Positions 54,946-64,000 of a stretch of DNA of 64,000 nucleotides are shown here, one piece after another. The notes beneath the pieces are model-generated. The model was not told the origin of the DNA. It searched no databases and saw nothing but the letters and a program-made list of their open reading frames with translations. Source of the DNA: Actinomadura sp. HBU206391 (GTDB taxonomy: Bacteria; Actinomycetota; Actinomycetes; Streptosporangiales; Streptosporangiaceae); the NCBI RefSeq assembly GCF_014323665.1, contig NZ_JABVEB010000001.1:124001-188000 (forward strand). The letters run 5' to 3'. The first letter of the stretch is position 1, and each line of letters begins with the position of its first letter. Made by a program: the position numbers and the translations under genes.

Positions 54946-55083
54946 TCAGACCGCGACGCGGTCGCGGCCCTTGCGGCGCCGCGAGCCGAGAATGGCCCGG
55001 CCGGCCCGGGTGCGCATGCGCAGCCGGAAGCCGTGCTTCTTGTGGCGGCGACGGTTGTTCGGCTGAAATGTACGCTTGCTCAC
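54946..55083 (-). CDS. rpmH: 50S ribosomal protein bL34
   Basis: A 45-residue, highly basic bL34: [18 protein letters not shown], then [27 protein letters not shown]. The start codon is GTG 55083 and the stop TGA is at 54948-54946. It is divergent from dnaA across the 478-base gap. Confidence 0.96.
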   Translation of the reverse strand: MSKRTFQPNNRRRHKKHGFRLRMRTRAGRAILGSRRRKGRDRVAV

Positions 55084-55561
55084 TCGAGACTCCAGGGCTG
55101 CGGTCAGGTTCAGGGTATGGATGACGCCGCATCACGGGGCGCGTGGGGTCCCCCGCAGCGAGGGCCCATGCCTTTGGGCATGCGACACCACATCGATGCG
55201 ACTCGACCGTAGAACGTTACGGGTTATCCGCCCGTCCGGTCAAACGGGGGCAGCGCGGACGCGGCGTCCGTACCCTTGGAGGCGGGTCGGACAGGGCGCC
55301 CCGTCGCGTCTTGCACGCGTCGTAGAGGAGGGACTACCGTCACCCGGACGGAGCGTTGCCGGGAAGCGTTGCCGGCAGACGCTGCCGGCATCTGGCGGGG
55401 CACCCGGCGCCATGCGGACCTTTCCCCGGTCTAGACCCGTCCATCTCGCGGAGTATCACACCCGCTCGGTGACCGTGCACAACGTGTGGACAACTCTGTG
55501 GACGACGCGTGAGAGAGTAGGTCACTCCGCATCTCGGATGTGACAGGAGGGGAGCTTGCGC
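55084..55561. other. rpmH-dnaA intergenic region with two DnaA boxes
   Basis: This 478-base gap holds the divergent promoters of rpmH and dnaA. TGTGGACAA (55485-55493, perfect) and TGTGGACGA (55497-55505) are DnaA boxes 55-75 bases before dnaA, suited to autoregulation. GCGTTGCCGG is repeated near 55352 and 55366, with TGCCGGCA palindromes to about 55390. CATGCC/GGCATG forms a small hairpin near 55168-55183. No gene was found. Confidence 0.7.
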
Positions 55562-57580
55562 ATGGACGGTCAGGACCTCGCTTCAGCGTGGGCACGGACA
55601 CTCGAAGCCCTCTCCGCCGGCGAGCTGCCGCCGAACTACCGCGCCTGGCTGCCCCTTACCCGCCCGTTGGCCCTGGTAGAGGACACCGCGCTGCTCGCGG
55701 CGCCGAACGAATTCGCCAAAGAGGCGTTCGAGGTCCGGATGCGTGCCCTGATCACCCGGGAGCTCTCCCGGGAGCTGGGCCGGGAGATCAGGATCGCGGT
55801 GACCGTACAGCCTGATCAGCCGCGGTCCGCGCCGACCGCCGAGCCGTCCGGTTACGAGAACCAGCCGCAGCAGGGTTTTATCCACAACCCCGTCCCCAAC
55901 CAGCAGCCGCCTGGTGGATATCCCGCTCCCGACGGCCGCGGCCACGAGCCTCCGTATCCTCCCTCGTTCCAAGAAGGTCAGCCGAGAGAGACGATCCACA
56001 CCCCGCCGACCCACACTCCGGCGTACGGCACCGGCCAGCCCGGCGGATATCCGGGCCCGCCCGGGCCGGCGGACGGTGCGCAGAACGGGCCGCAGCAGGG
56101 CGGCGGTCATGGTCGGTCGCACATCACCGGGCACACGCTCGGCGGATCCCTCGGCAACGGCGGCGCCCCGCGCCAGTCCTCCGACTCTTTCGAACAGCCC
56201 GACCGATCGCGGTCGGATCGCCCGCGATCGGATTTCCCGCAGTCGGAGTACCCGCAGTCCGAGTACCCGCAGTCGGACTATCCCCAGTCGGAGTACCCGC
56301 AGTCGGAGTACCCCCAGTCCGACTATCCGCAGTCCGACTACGCGCAGCCCGATCGCAGGCGGTCGGACTACAACCGGTCCGACTACCCGCAGAGTGAGCG
56401 GGATCCCTTCTCGCTCGGGCCCTCGGCGGACCGGGCCGAGTCCGATCCCGCCGCACCCTGGCAGCCGCCCCGCCGGGCCTCCGTGCCCGAGCCGCGCTCG
56501 CCGCGGAACAAGGCGGGGGCCGAGCCCCAACCGCGGCCCGAGCAGGCGCGGCTGAATCCGAAGTACACCTTCGAGACCTTCGTCATCGGCTCGTCCAACC
56601 GGTTCGCGCACGCCGCCGCGGTGGCGGTGGCGGAGGCTCCCGCGAAGGCCTACAACCCGCTCTTCGTGTACGGGGAATCGGGCCTGGGCAAAACGCACCT
56701 GCTGCACGCGGTCGGTCACTACGCGCAGAGCCTCTTCAATGGGGCGCGCGTGCGTTATGTGAGCTCCGAGGAGTTCACCAACGACTTCATCAACGCCATC
56801 CGGGACGGCAAGGCGGACGGGTTCCGCCGCCGATACCGGGATGTGGACATCCTCCTCGTCGACGACATCCAGTTCCTCGAGAACAAGGAGCAGACGCAGG
56901 AGGAGTTCTTCCACACGTTCAACACCCTGCACAACGCGAACAAGCAGATCGTGATCTCCAGTGATCGGCCACCTAAACAACTGGTGACGCTCGAGGATCG
57001 GCTGCGCAACAGGTTCGAGTGGGGACTGATCACCGATGTTCAGCCGCCCGAGCTCGAGACCCGTATCGCGATCCTGAGCAAGAAGGCGGCACAGGAGGGA
57101 CTCGCGGCGCCCCGCGACGTGCTGGAGTTCATCGCGTCGAAGATCTCCACCAATATCCGCGAGCTCGAGGGTGCCCTCATCCGGGTCACCGCCTTCGCCA
57201 GCCTGAACCGCCAGTCGGTGGACATGCAGCTGGCCGAGATCGTGCTGAAGGATCTGATCCCCGACGCCACCGGCCCGGAGATCACGTCTGCGACGATCAT
57301 GGCGCAGACGGCGACCTATTTCGGGATCGCGATCGAGGACCTGTGCGGGCCGTCACGGTCCCGGGTACTCGTCACCGCTCGGCAGATCGCCATGTATCTG
57401 TGCCGGGAGCTGACCGAAATGTCGCTGCCCAAGATCGGACAGCAGTTCGGCGGCCGTGACCACACCACGGTCATGCACGCCGAACGCAAGATCCGCTCAC
57501 TGATGGCGGAGCGTCGGTCCATTTACAACCAGGTCACCGAGTTGACCAACCGGATCAAGCAGCAGGCCCGCAACCGCTGA
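55562..57580 (+). CDS. dnaA: chromosomal replication initiator DnaA
   Basis: A 672-residue initiator. Domain I starts [21 protein letters not shown]. Domain II (about 95-330) is very long, disordered and Pro/Gln-rich, with seven tandem [YF]PQS[ED] units at residues 225-259. The AAA+ domain begins [21 protein letters not shown] and carries Walker [10 protein letters not shown] (371-379) and Walker B with Asp434-Asp435. Domain IV has [11 protein letters not shown] (630-640), the DnaA-box reader. ATG 55562 has AGGAGGGGAG upstream; TTG 55556 is a weaker alternative. Two DnaA boxes precede it and oriC follows. Confidence 0.96.
   Translation: MDGQDLASAWARTLEALSAGELPPNYRAWLPLTRPLALVEDTALLAAPNEFAKEAFEVRMRALITRELSRELGREIRIAVTVQPDQPRSAPTAEPSGYENQPQQGFIHNPVPNQQPPGGYPAPDGRGHEPPYPPSFQEGQPRETIHTPPTHTPAYGTGQPGGYPGPPGPADGAQNGPQQGGGHGRSHITGHTLGGSLGNGGAPRQSSDSFEQPDRSRSDRPRSDFPQSEYPQSEYPQSDYPQSEYPQSEYPQSDYPQSDYAQPDRRRSDYNRSDYPQSERDPFSLGPSADRAESDPAAPWQPPRRASVPEPRSPRNKAGAEPQPRPEQARLNPKYTFETFVIGSSNRFAHAAAVAVAEAPAKAYNPLFVYGESGLGKTHLLHAVGHYAQSLFNGARVRYVSSEEFTNDFINAIRDGKADGFRRRYRDVDILLVDDIQFLENKEQTQEEFFHTFNTLHNANKQIVISSDRPPKQLVTLEDRLRNRFEWGLITDVQPPELETRIAILSKKAAQEGLAAPRDVLEFIASKISTNIRELEGALIRVTAFASLNRQSVDMQLAEIVLKDLIPDATGPEITSATIMAQTATYFGIAIEDLCGPSRSRVLVTARQIAMYLCRELTEMSLPKIGQQFGGRDHTTVMHAERKIRSLMAERRSIYNQVTELTNRIKQQARNR
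56234..56338 (+). repeat. 15-base tandem repeats in dnaA encoding PQS[ED] units
   Basis: Seven in-frame 15-base units (type TACCCGCAGTCGGAG) encode [30 protein letters not shown] and YPQSD; a degenerate YAQPD follows. They lie in the disordered domain II and probably vary in number between strains by slippage. Confidence 0.85.
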
Positions 57581-58071
57581 GTTCGGCGACTTTCACTCGA
57601 CTTTCACAGGCTGGGGAAAACTCTGTGGATCCGTGTGGACGACCCGGGGGACAAGCTGCGGACAACTTGAGGACAATTCGTGGATGGACTGGGGACGCCG
57701 TGGGGACGAGCACAGGCGTGTTCGCGGCGTGTCGCCGGCCTCGGTGAATCCGCGGGGGACAACCTGCGGACAAGGCGTGGACAACCAGGGGACAGCGTGC
57801 GGACAACCGGTGGGAACAATCTGTTCATCCTCAGGCGGGGCCTCGCCGTCCACCCGGCATGCACACTGGCAGTGGATAGAAATTCGGGGTCTGAGCTGCG
57901 GAAACGACCTCTGTCCACACTGTCCACGGCCCCTATGACTGTTACTGCTCTTTCTATCTCTACAAGAAAAAATCTAGAACCATCTAAGGGCCTGGGGATC
58001 AAGCGTCCCGAGCGCCTCATAGATCTCTTCCACCACACCCTGAGTCCAAACCCAGCAGGAGGCGGGTCCAC
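57581..58071. other. oriC: chromosomal origin oriC
   Basis: This 491-base non-coding gap between dnaA and dnaN holds about a dozen DnaA-box-like 9-mers in the TGTGGACAA orientation: 57624, 57634, 57646, 57657, 57668, 57754, 57765, 57776, 57798 and 57811. TGCGGACAA recurs three times; CGTGGACAA at 57776 is closest to consensus. Two boxes face the other way, CTGTCCACA (57911) and CTGTCCACG (57920). The AT-rich stretch after them (about 57935-57990, including CAAGAAAAAATCTAGAA) is the likely unwinding element. The layout matches Streptomyces oriC. Confidence 0.9.
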
Positions 58072-59199
58072 GTGAAGTTCCGCATAGATCGAGACGCCCT
58101 CGCCGACGCCGTCGCCTGGACCGCACGCACGCTGCCGGTCAGGCCTCCGGTCCCCGTGCTCGCCGGCATGCACATCGAGGCGGGAGACAGGCTGAAGCTG
58201 TCGGCGTTCGACTACGAGGTGTCCGCTCAGGTCGCCACGGACATCGATGTGGAGGACCCCGGCACCGCGCTGGTGTCCGGACGCCTCCTCTCCGAGATCT
58301 GCCGCAGCCTGCCGCCGCACCCCGTCGAGGTGACGACCGACGGTGCCAAGGTGATGCTCACCTGTGGAAGCGCGAAGTTCACCCTGCTGACGATGCCTGT
58401 GGAGGACTACCCGAGCCTGCCGGAGATGCCGCCGGCGGCGGGATCGGTGGGCAGCGACGAGTTCGCGGCCGCCGTGGGACAGGTGGCGATCGCGGCCGGC
58501 CGCGATGACACCATCCCCATGCTGACCGGTGTGCGTGTGGAGATCGAGGGCGAGACCGTCACCCTCGCCTCCACCGACCGCTACCGGCTGGCCGTACGGG
58601 AGATGCACTGGAAGCCGGAACGCCCGGACTTCTCCGCGGTGGCCCTGGTGCCCGCCAAGACCCTTGCCGACACCGCCAAGTCGCTGACCTCGGGCGCCGA
58701 GGTGGCGATCGCCCTCGCCGGCTCGGGCGGCCCCGGTGAGGGGATGATCGGTTTCTCTGGCGGCGGACGGCGGACGACCTCCCGGCTCCTCGACGGCGAT
58801 TTCGTGAAGTACCGGTCGCTGCTGCCCAGCGAGTACGCCGGGCTGGCCGAGATCCAGACCGGAGCGTTCATCGAGGCGGTCAAGCGCGTCTCGCTGGTGG
58901 CCGAGCGCAACACCCCCGTACGCCTGTCGTTCAGCCAGGGCGAGGTGGTCCTCGAGGCCGGCACCGGCGACGAGGCTCAGGCCGTGGAGGCCCTGGAGGC
59001 GACGCTGGAGGGCGAGGACATCAACATCGCGTTCAACCCCGGCTTCCTCCTCGACGGGCTGTCGGCGATCGGCTCTGACACGGCGAGGCTGTCCTTCACG
59101 ACGCCCACCAAGCCGGCGGTGCTCACGGGCAAGCCCCCGGAGGCGGGCGCCAACCCCAACTACCGCTACCTGATCATGCCGGTGCGGCTCTCGGGTTAG
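58072..59199 (+). CDS. dnaN: DNA polymerase III sliding clamp (beta subunit)
   Basis: A 375-residue clamp with the three-repeat fold: MKFRIDRDALADAVAWTARTLPVRPPVPVLAGMHIEAG, FTLLTMPVEDYPSLPEMP, VALVPAKTLADTAKSL and FNPGFLLDGLSAIGSD, ending YRYLIMPVRLSG. It gives the replicase its processivity. The GTG start follows GCAGGAGGCG at the edge of oriC. Confidence 0.97.
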   Translation: MKFRIDRDALADAVAWTARTLPVRPPVPVLAGMHIEAGDRLKLSAFDYEVSAQVATDIDVEDPGTALVSGRLLSEICRSLPPHPVEVTTDGAKVMLTCGSAKFTLLTMPVEDYPSLPEMPPAAGSVGSDEFAAAVGQVAIAAGRDDTIPMLTGVRVEIEGETVTLASTDRYRLAVREMHWKPERPDFSAVALVPAKTLADTAKSLTSGAEVAIALAGSGGPGEGMIGFSGGGRRTTSRLLDGDFVKYRSLLPSEYAGLAEIQTGAFIEAVKRVSLVAERNTPVRLSFSQGEVVLEAGTGDEAQAVEALEATLEGEDINIAFNPGFLLDGLSAIGSDTARLSFTTPTKPAVLTGKPPEAGANPNYRYLIMPVRLSG

Positions 59200-59267
59200 T
59201 ACCCGATCATCGACGGGAAACCAGCCTCACCAGGCGCTTGAAAACACATATGAGGGGTGATCCGAAC

Positions 59268-60146
59268 ATGGAGCTGGGGATGATCGGCCTCGGCCGCATG
59301 GGCGGCAACATGGCCGAACGGCTTCGCCGCGGCGGGCACACAGTGATCGGTTATGACCGTGACCCGAAGATCAGCGATGTCGATTCCATGGAGGAGCTCG
59401 CGCAGAGGCTGGCCAAGCCCCGCGCGGTGTGGGTGATGGTCCCCGCCGGAGAGCCCACGCGGCAGACCGTCCACAGCCTTGGGGAAATCCTCGAGCCCGG
59501 GGACGTCATCATCGACGGCGGCAACTCCCACTACCTCGACGACCGGCGCCACAGCGAGGATCTCGCCGTCAAGGGGATCGGCTTCGTGGACGTCGGGGTC
59601 AGCGGCGGCGTGTGGGGCCTGCAGAACGGCTACGCGCTCATGGTCGGCGGGGAGGACGAGCATGTGAAGCGGCTCATGCCGATCTTCAACACCCTCAAGC
59701 CGGAGGGCGAGTACGGCTTCGTCCACAGCGGTCCGGCCGGTGCCGGCCACTTCGCCAAGATGGTCCACAACGGCATCGAGTACGGCATGATGCAGGCCTT
59801 CGCCGAGGGCTATGAGCTGCTCAAGGCCAGCGACGTCGTGCACAACGTGCCCGAGACCTTCCGCAGCTGGCAGGAGGGCACCGTCATCCAGTCGTGGCTG
59901 CTGGAGCTGCTCAACCGGGCGCTGGAAGAGGACCCGAACCTCGAGCGCCTCCGCGGCCGTGCCGACGATTCCGGCGAGGGCCGGTGGACCGTGCAGGCGG
60001 CCGTGGATCACGCCGTCCCGATGCCGGCGATCAGCGCGGCGCTGTTCGCCCGCTTCGCCTCCCGGCAGGACGACTCGCCGGCCATGAAGGTCATCGCCGC
60101 ATTGCGCAAGGAGTTCGGGGGGCACCCGGTCGAGCCGGTGGCCTGA
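59268..60146 (+). CDS. gnd: 6-phosphogluconate dehydrogenase (short, decarboxylating type)
   Basis: A 292-residue oxidoreductase of the pentose phosphate pathway; the short form (about 300 residues rather than 470) is often NAD-linked. It has the dinucleotide loop [34 protein letters not shown], the substrate signature [19 protein letters not shown], and the catalytic Lys region [26 protein letters not shown] 59268 follows GAGGGG. gnd between dnaN and recF is typical of Streptomyces and relatives. Confidence 0.94.
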   Translation: MELGMIGLGRMGGNMAERLRRGGHTVIGYDRDPKISDVDSMEELAQRLAKPRAVWVMVPAGEPTRQTVHSLGEILEPGDVIIDGGNSHYLDDRRHSEDLAVKGIGFVDVGVSGGVWGLQNGYALMVGGEDEHVKRLMPIFNTLKPEGEYGFVHSGPAGAGHFAKMVHNGIEYGMMQAFAEGYELLKASDVVHNVPETFRSWQEGTVIQSWLLELLNRALEEDPNLERLRGRADDSGEGRWTVQAAVDHAVPMPAISAALFARFASRQDDSPAMKVIAALRKEFGGHPVEPVA

Positions 60147-60182
60147 CCCCGGCGGTACCACATGCACCGCCCCCGTCCACAG

Positions 60183-60206
60183 GTCTGTGGAGAATCGTCC
60201 ACAGAC
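60183..60206. promoter_or_regulatory. inverted repeat built of DnaA-box-like sequence between gnd and recF
   Basis: GTCTGTGGA and TCCACAGAC form perfect 9-base arms around 6 bases, with another GTCCACAGG just upstream at 60176. It may be a gnd terminator, a DnaA-binding pair, or both. Confidence 0.45.
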
Positions 60207-60271
60207 TGGGGATGGACGGGGGTGTTCTCCCTTGGCTGCCGAGGCGGCGTGAAGGCCCTACCCTCGATCCC

Positions 60272-61411
60272 GTGCACGTCGCCCACCTCGCCCTCCAGGA
60301 CTTCCGGTCGTACGCGTCCGCGGAGCTCCCGCTGGACCCGGGCGTCAGCGCGTTCGTCGGCCCCAACGGGCAGGGCAAGACCAACCTGGTCGAGGCGATC
60401 GGCTACATCGCCACGCAGAGCAGCCACCGGGCGGCCACCGACGCGCCGCTTGTGCGTCACGGGGCGCCGCGGGCGATCGTCCGGGCGGGAGTCGTGCGCG
60501 ATGACCGGCAGGCACTGATCGAGATCGAGGTCAACCCGGGCCGGGCCAATCGCGCCCGGCTCAACCGCTCCCCCGTCCCCAGGCCGCGGGAGATCCTGGG
60601 GATCTTGCGGACGGTGCTGTTCGCGCCCGAGGACCTCGCCCTGGTGAAGGGCGATCCGGGTGAGCGGCGCCGGTTCCTCGACGAGCTGCTGACCGTACGC
60701 GCGCCCCGGTTCGCGGGGGTGCGCTCCGACTACGACCGGGTGCTCAAGCAGCGCAACGCGCTGCTCCGGTCCGCTGCGGCGCACCGGCGGGCGCCCGGCG
60801 CCGAGATGCTGGCCACCCTCGACGTGTGGGACTCCCATCTGGCACGGGCGGGCGCCGAGCTGCTGGGCGGCCGTCTCGAGCTGGTCGCGGCGCTGCGCCC
60901 GCTGGTCGCGAAGGCCTACGACTCCCTCGCCCCCACAGGCGCCACCGAGCTGGTCTACCGCAGCTCTGTCCACGGGGGTGGGGACGGCGACGGCGAGTTG
61001 TCCACAGACCGTGGATCATTGGTCGCGGCGACCGAGGCGGCGCTCGCCGAGTCGAGGCGCGCCGAGCTCGAGCGTGGCGTCAGCCTGGTCGGCCCGCACC
61101 GCGACGAGCTGCACCTGCGGCTCGGTGATCTTCCCGCGCGGGGATACGCGAGCCATGGCGAGTCCTGGTCGTTGGCGCTCTCGCTCCGGCTGGCGGCCTT
61201 CGAGCTGCTGAGGGCCGAGGGTGACGACCCGGTGCTGATCTTGGACGACGTCTTCGCCGAGCTCGACACGGGCCGGCGCAGCCGGCTCGCCGAGCTCGTC
61301 GCCCCCGCCGAACAGGTCCTGGTGACCGCGGCGGTTCCGGCGGACGTGCCGAGTGAGCTGAGCGGAGCCGCGTACGACGTTGCGGACGGAGATGTGACCC
61401 GTGCCCGATGA
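60272..61411 (+). CDS. recF: DNA replication and repair protein RecF
   Basis: A 379-residue SMC-like ATPase that loads RecA at gaps. Walker A is GPNGQGKTN (30-38). [19 protein letters not shown] opens the protein; [25 protein letters not shown] and the signature/Walker B region ([36 protein letters not shown]) follow. GTG 60272 is preceded by TACCCT seven bases upstream, suggesting a leaderless transcript. A perfect DnaA box, TTGTCCACA, lies inside the gene at 60998-61006. It overlaps dciA by 11 bases. Confidence 0.94.
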   Translation: MHVAHLALQDFRSYASAELPLDPGVSAFVGPNGQGKTNLVEAIGYIATQSSHRAATDAPLVRHGAPRAIVRAGVVRDDRQALIEIEVNPGRANRARLNRSPVPRPREILGILRTVLFAPEDLALVKGDPGERRRFLDELLTVRAPRFAGVRSDYDRVLKQRNALLRSAAAHRRAPGAEMLATLDVWDSHLARAGAELLGGRLELVAALRPLVAKAYDSLAPTGATELVYRSSVHGGGDGDGELSTDRGSLVAATEAALAESRRAELERGVSLVGPHRDELHLRLGDLPARGYASHGESWSLALSLRLAAFELLRAEGDDPVLILDDVFAELDTGRRSRLAELVAPAEQVLVTAAVPADVPSELSGAAYDVADGDVTRAR

Positions 61412-61928
61412 ACCTGTGTCCGAGGAGCCGCGCGAGCGGAGCGAGCGCAATCCGACACAGCGGAGCGAGGCCGCGAACTCGGCGATCAGTATGGCGCGTG
61501 AGGCGCTGGCGCAGGCGAAGGCCGACGCCCGAAAGCGCGGGTCCGTGCCGGGATCGCAGCGGAGGAAGGCCCCGAGACCGGTGCGCGAGCCCGGCCGCGG
61601 CGGCGACCCGCGGGCGTTCGGCGCGGCGATCCGCGACCTGCTGGCCGAGCGCGGCTGGGAGCAGCGGGCCGCCGTCGGCGGGGTGTTCGGCAACTGGCGC
61701 GGGATCGTCGGACCGGAGCTGGCCGAGCACACCAGGCCGGAGCGGTTCGAGGACGGCGAGCTCGTCGTGGCCGCCGACTCCACGGCCTGGGCCACCCAGC
61801 TCCGACTGCTCGCCGCCACGCTGGTGCGCAGGCTGAACGAGGAGCTCGGCGACGGCACTGTACGCCGGGTCAAGGTCACCGGACCGGCGTCGGCTCCTCG
61901 ACGGCGGGGCGCCTGGCGCGTTCGCTAA
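61401..61928 (+). CDS. dciA: DciA-type helicase loader (DUF721)
   Basis: A 175-residue protein. After a charged disordered N-terminus (about 1-65) the DUF721 domain runs through [78 protein letters not shown]. DciA proteins bind DnaB and are the likely helicase operators in bacteria without DnaC or DnaI. The position between recF and gyrB is universal in actinobacteria. The GTG start overlaps the recF end. Confidence 0.9.
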   Translation: MPDEPVSEEPRERSERNPTQRSEAANSAISMAREALAQAKADARKRGSVPGSQRRKAPRPVREPGRGGDPRAFGAAIRDLLAERGWEQRAAVGGVFGNWRGIVGPELAEHTRPERFEDGELVVAADSTAWATQLRLLAATLVRRLNEELGDGTVRRVKVTGPASAPRRRGAWRVR

Positions 61929-62080
61929 CCTGTTCGTACGGCTACTCCCGAGTTTCGCGGTGAGCGCCACACACGGCCGAGGAGCCCCGGGGACGAGTAG
62001 GGGGATGTCAATCTTGCCCAGTTCGGCCGCCACACGCGACTTCAGCGCCCGTCAGTGCCACTTTTGGGTCGCTCACCAGA

Positions 62081-64000
<1,920 letters not shown>

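Noticed and set aside
55084..55561. oriC in the rpmH-dnaA gap
   Set aside because: Only two DnaA boxes and no AT-rich stretch; the dnaA-dnaN gap has about a dozen boxes and an AT-rich segment.
56234..56338. CRISPR-like array
   Set aside because: The 15-base units are contiguous, in frame and without spacers; they are coding repeats in dnaA.

Overview
The window is high-GC actinobacterial DNA covering the replication-origin region of a chromosome. The order dnaB - MATE - rplI-rpsR-ssb-rpsF - ponA - padR - ino1 - CCA-adding enzyme - murJ - sigM - trxBA - parBA - rsmG - jag - yidC - yidD - rnpA - rpmH - dnaA - dnaN - gnd - recF - dciA - gyrB is the classic Streptomyces-type layout. Separate MurJ and pseudokinase genes, gnd between dnaN and recF, and no MutT or CwlM gene fit a filamentous actinomycete better than a mycobacterium. 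I infer a Streptosporangiales/Thermomonosporaceae-like organism, but no rRNA gene is present to settle it.

Region 1 (1-14.5 kb) is accessory. It holds a cut-off C-terminus, a secreted lipase, a decayed MalY/PatB aminotransferase that has lost its PLP lysine, and an FMN reductase behind a SoxR-type promoter. An ABC exporter faces a histidine kinase/response regulator pair. A methyltransferase and a TetR gene share a tandem-palindrome operator. An ArsR-SRPBCC-DUF998 operon follows, then a rifampicin-monooxygenase-like gene preceded by a 19-residue leader ORF and a hairpin.

Region 2 (14.5-39.2 kb) carries core genes mixed with species-specific ones. dnaB contains a 353-residue class 3 intein in its P-loop, and the intein's homing-endonuclease catalytic aspartates are both glycine. 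Next come a MATE transporter, a 62-residue SOS-box gene, two Tat-exported PGRP amidases, the rpsF-ssb-rpsR-rplI operon with a 55-residue upstream gene, endonuclease IV, an orphan barstar, an aldo/keto reductase, a ponA-GT87-PIG-V operon, DUF5318, PadR, ino1, an MFS transporter, bioA, the CCA-adding enzyme and a YbaK-type deacylase.

Region 3 (39.2-64 kb) is the envelope/redox/origin block. DUF6049, MurJ, a MurJ-linked pseudokinase, SigM and its zinc anti-sigma factor are tightly packed. trxB-trxA follow behind a SigR-type promoter. The parA/parB partition genes come with three parS-like sites in the window. rsmG, jag, yidC, yidD, rnpA, rpmH and dnaA lead to oriC, which sits between dnaA and dnaN and holds about a dozen DnaA boxes. 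dnaN, gnd, recF, dciA and the start of gyrB complete the window. The replication proteins fit together: DnaA binds oriC, DciA is the likely DnaB loader, and the DnaB helicase must splice out its intein before it has an intact ATP-binding loop. No rRNA, tRNA, CRISPR array or insertion sequence was seen.
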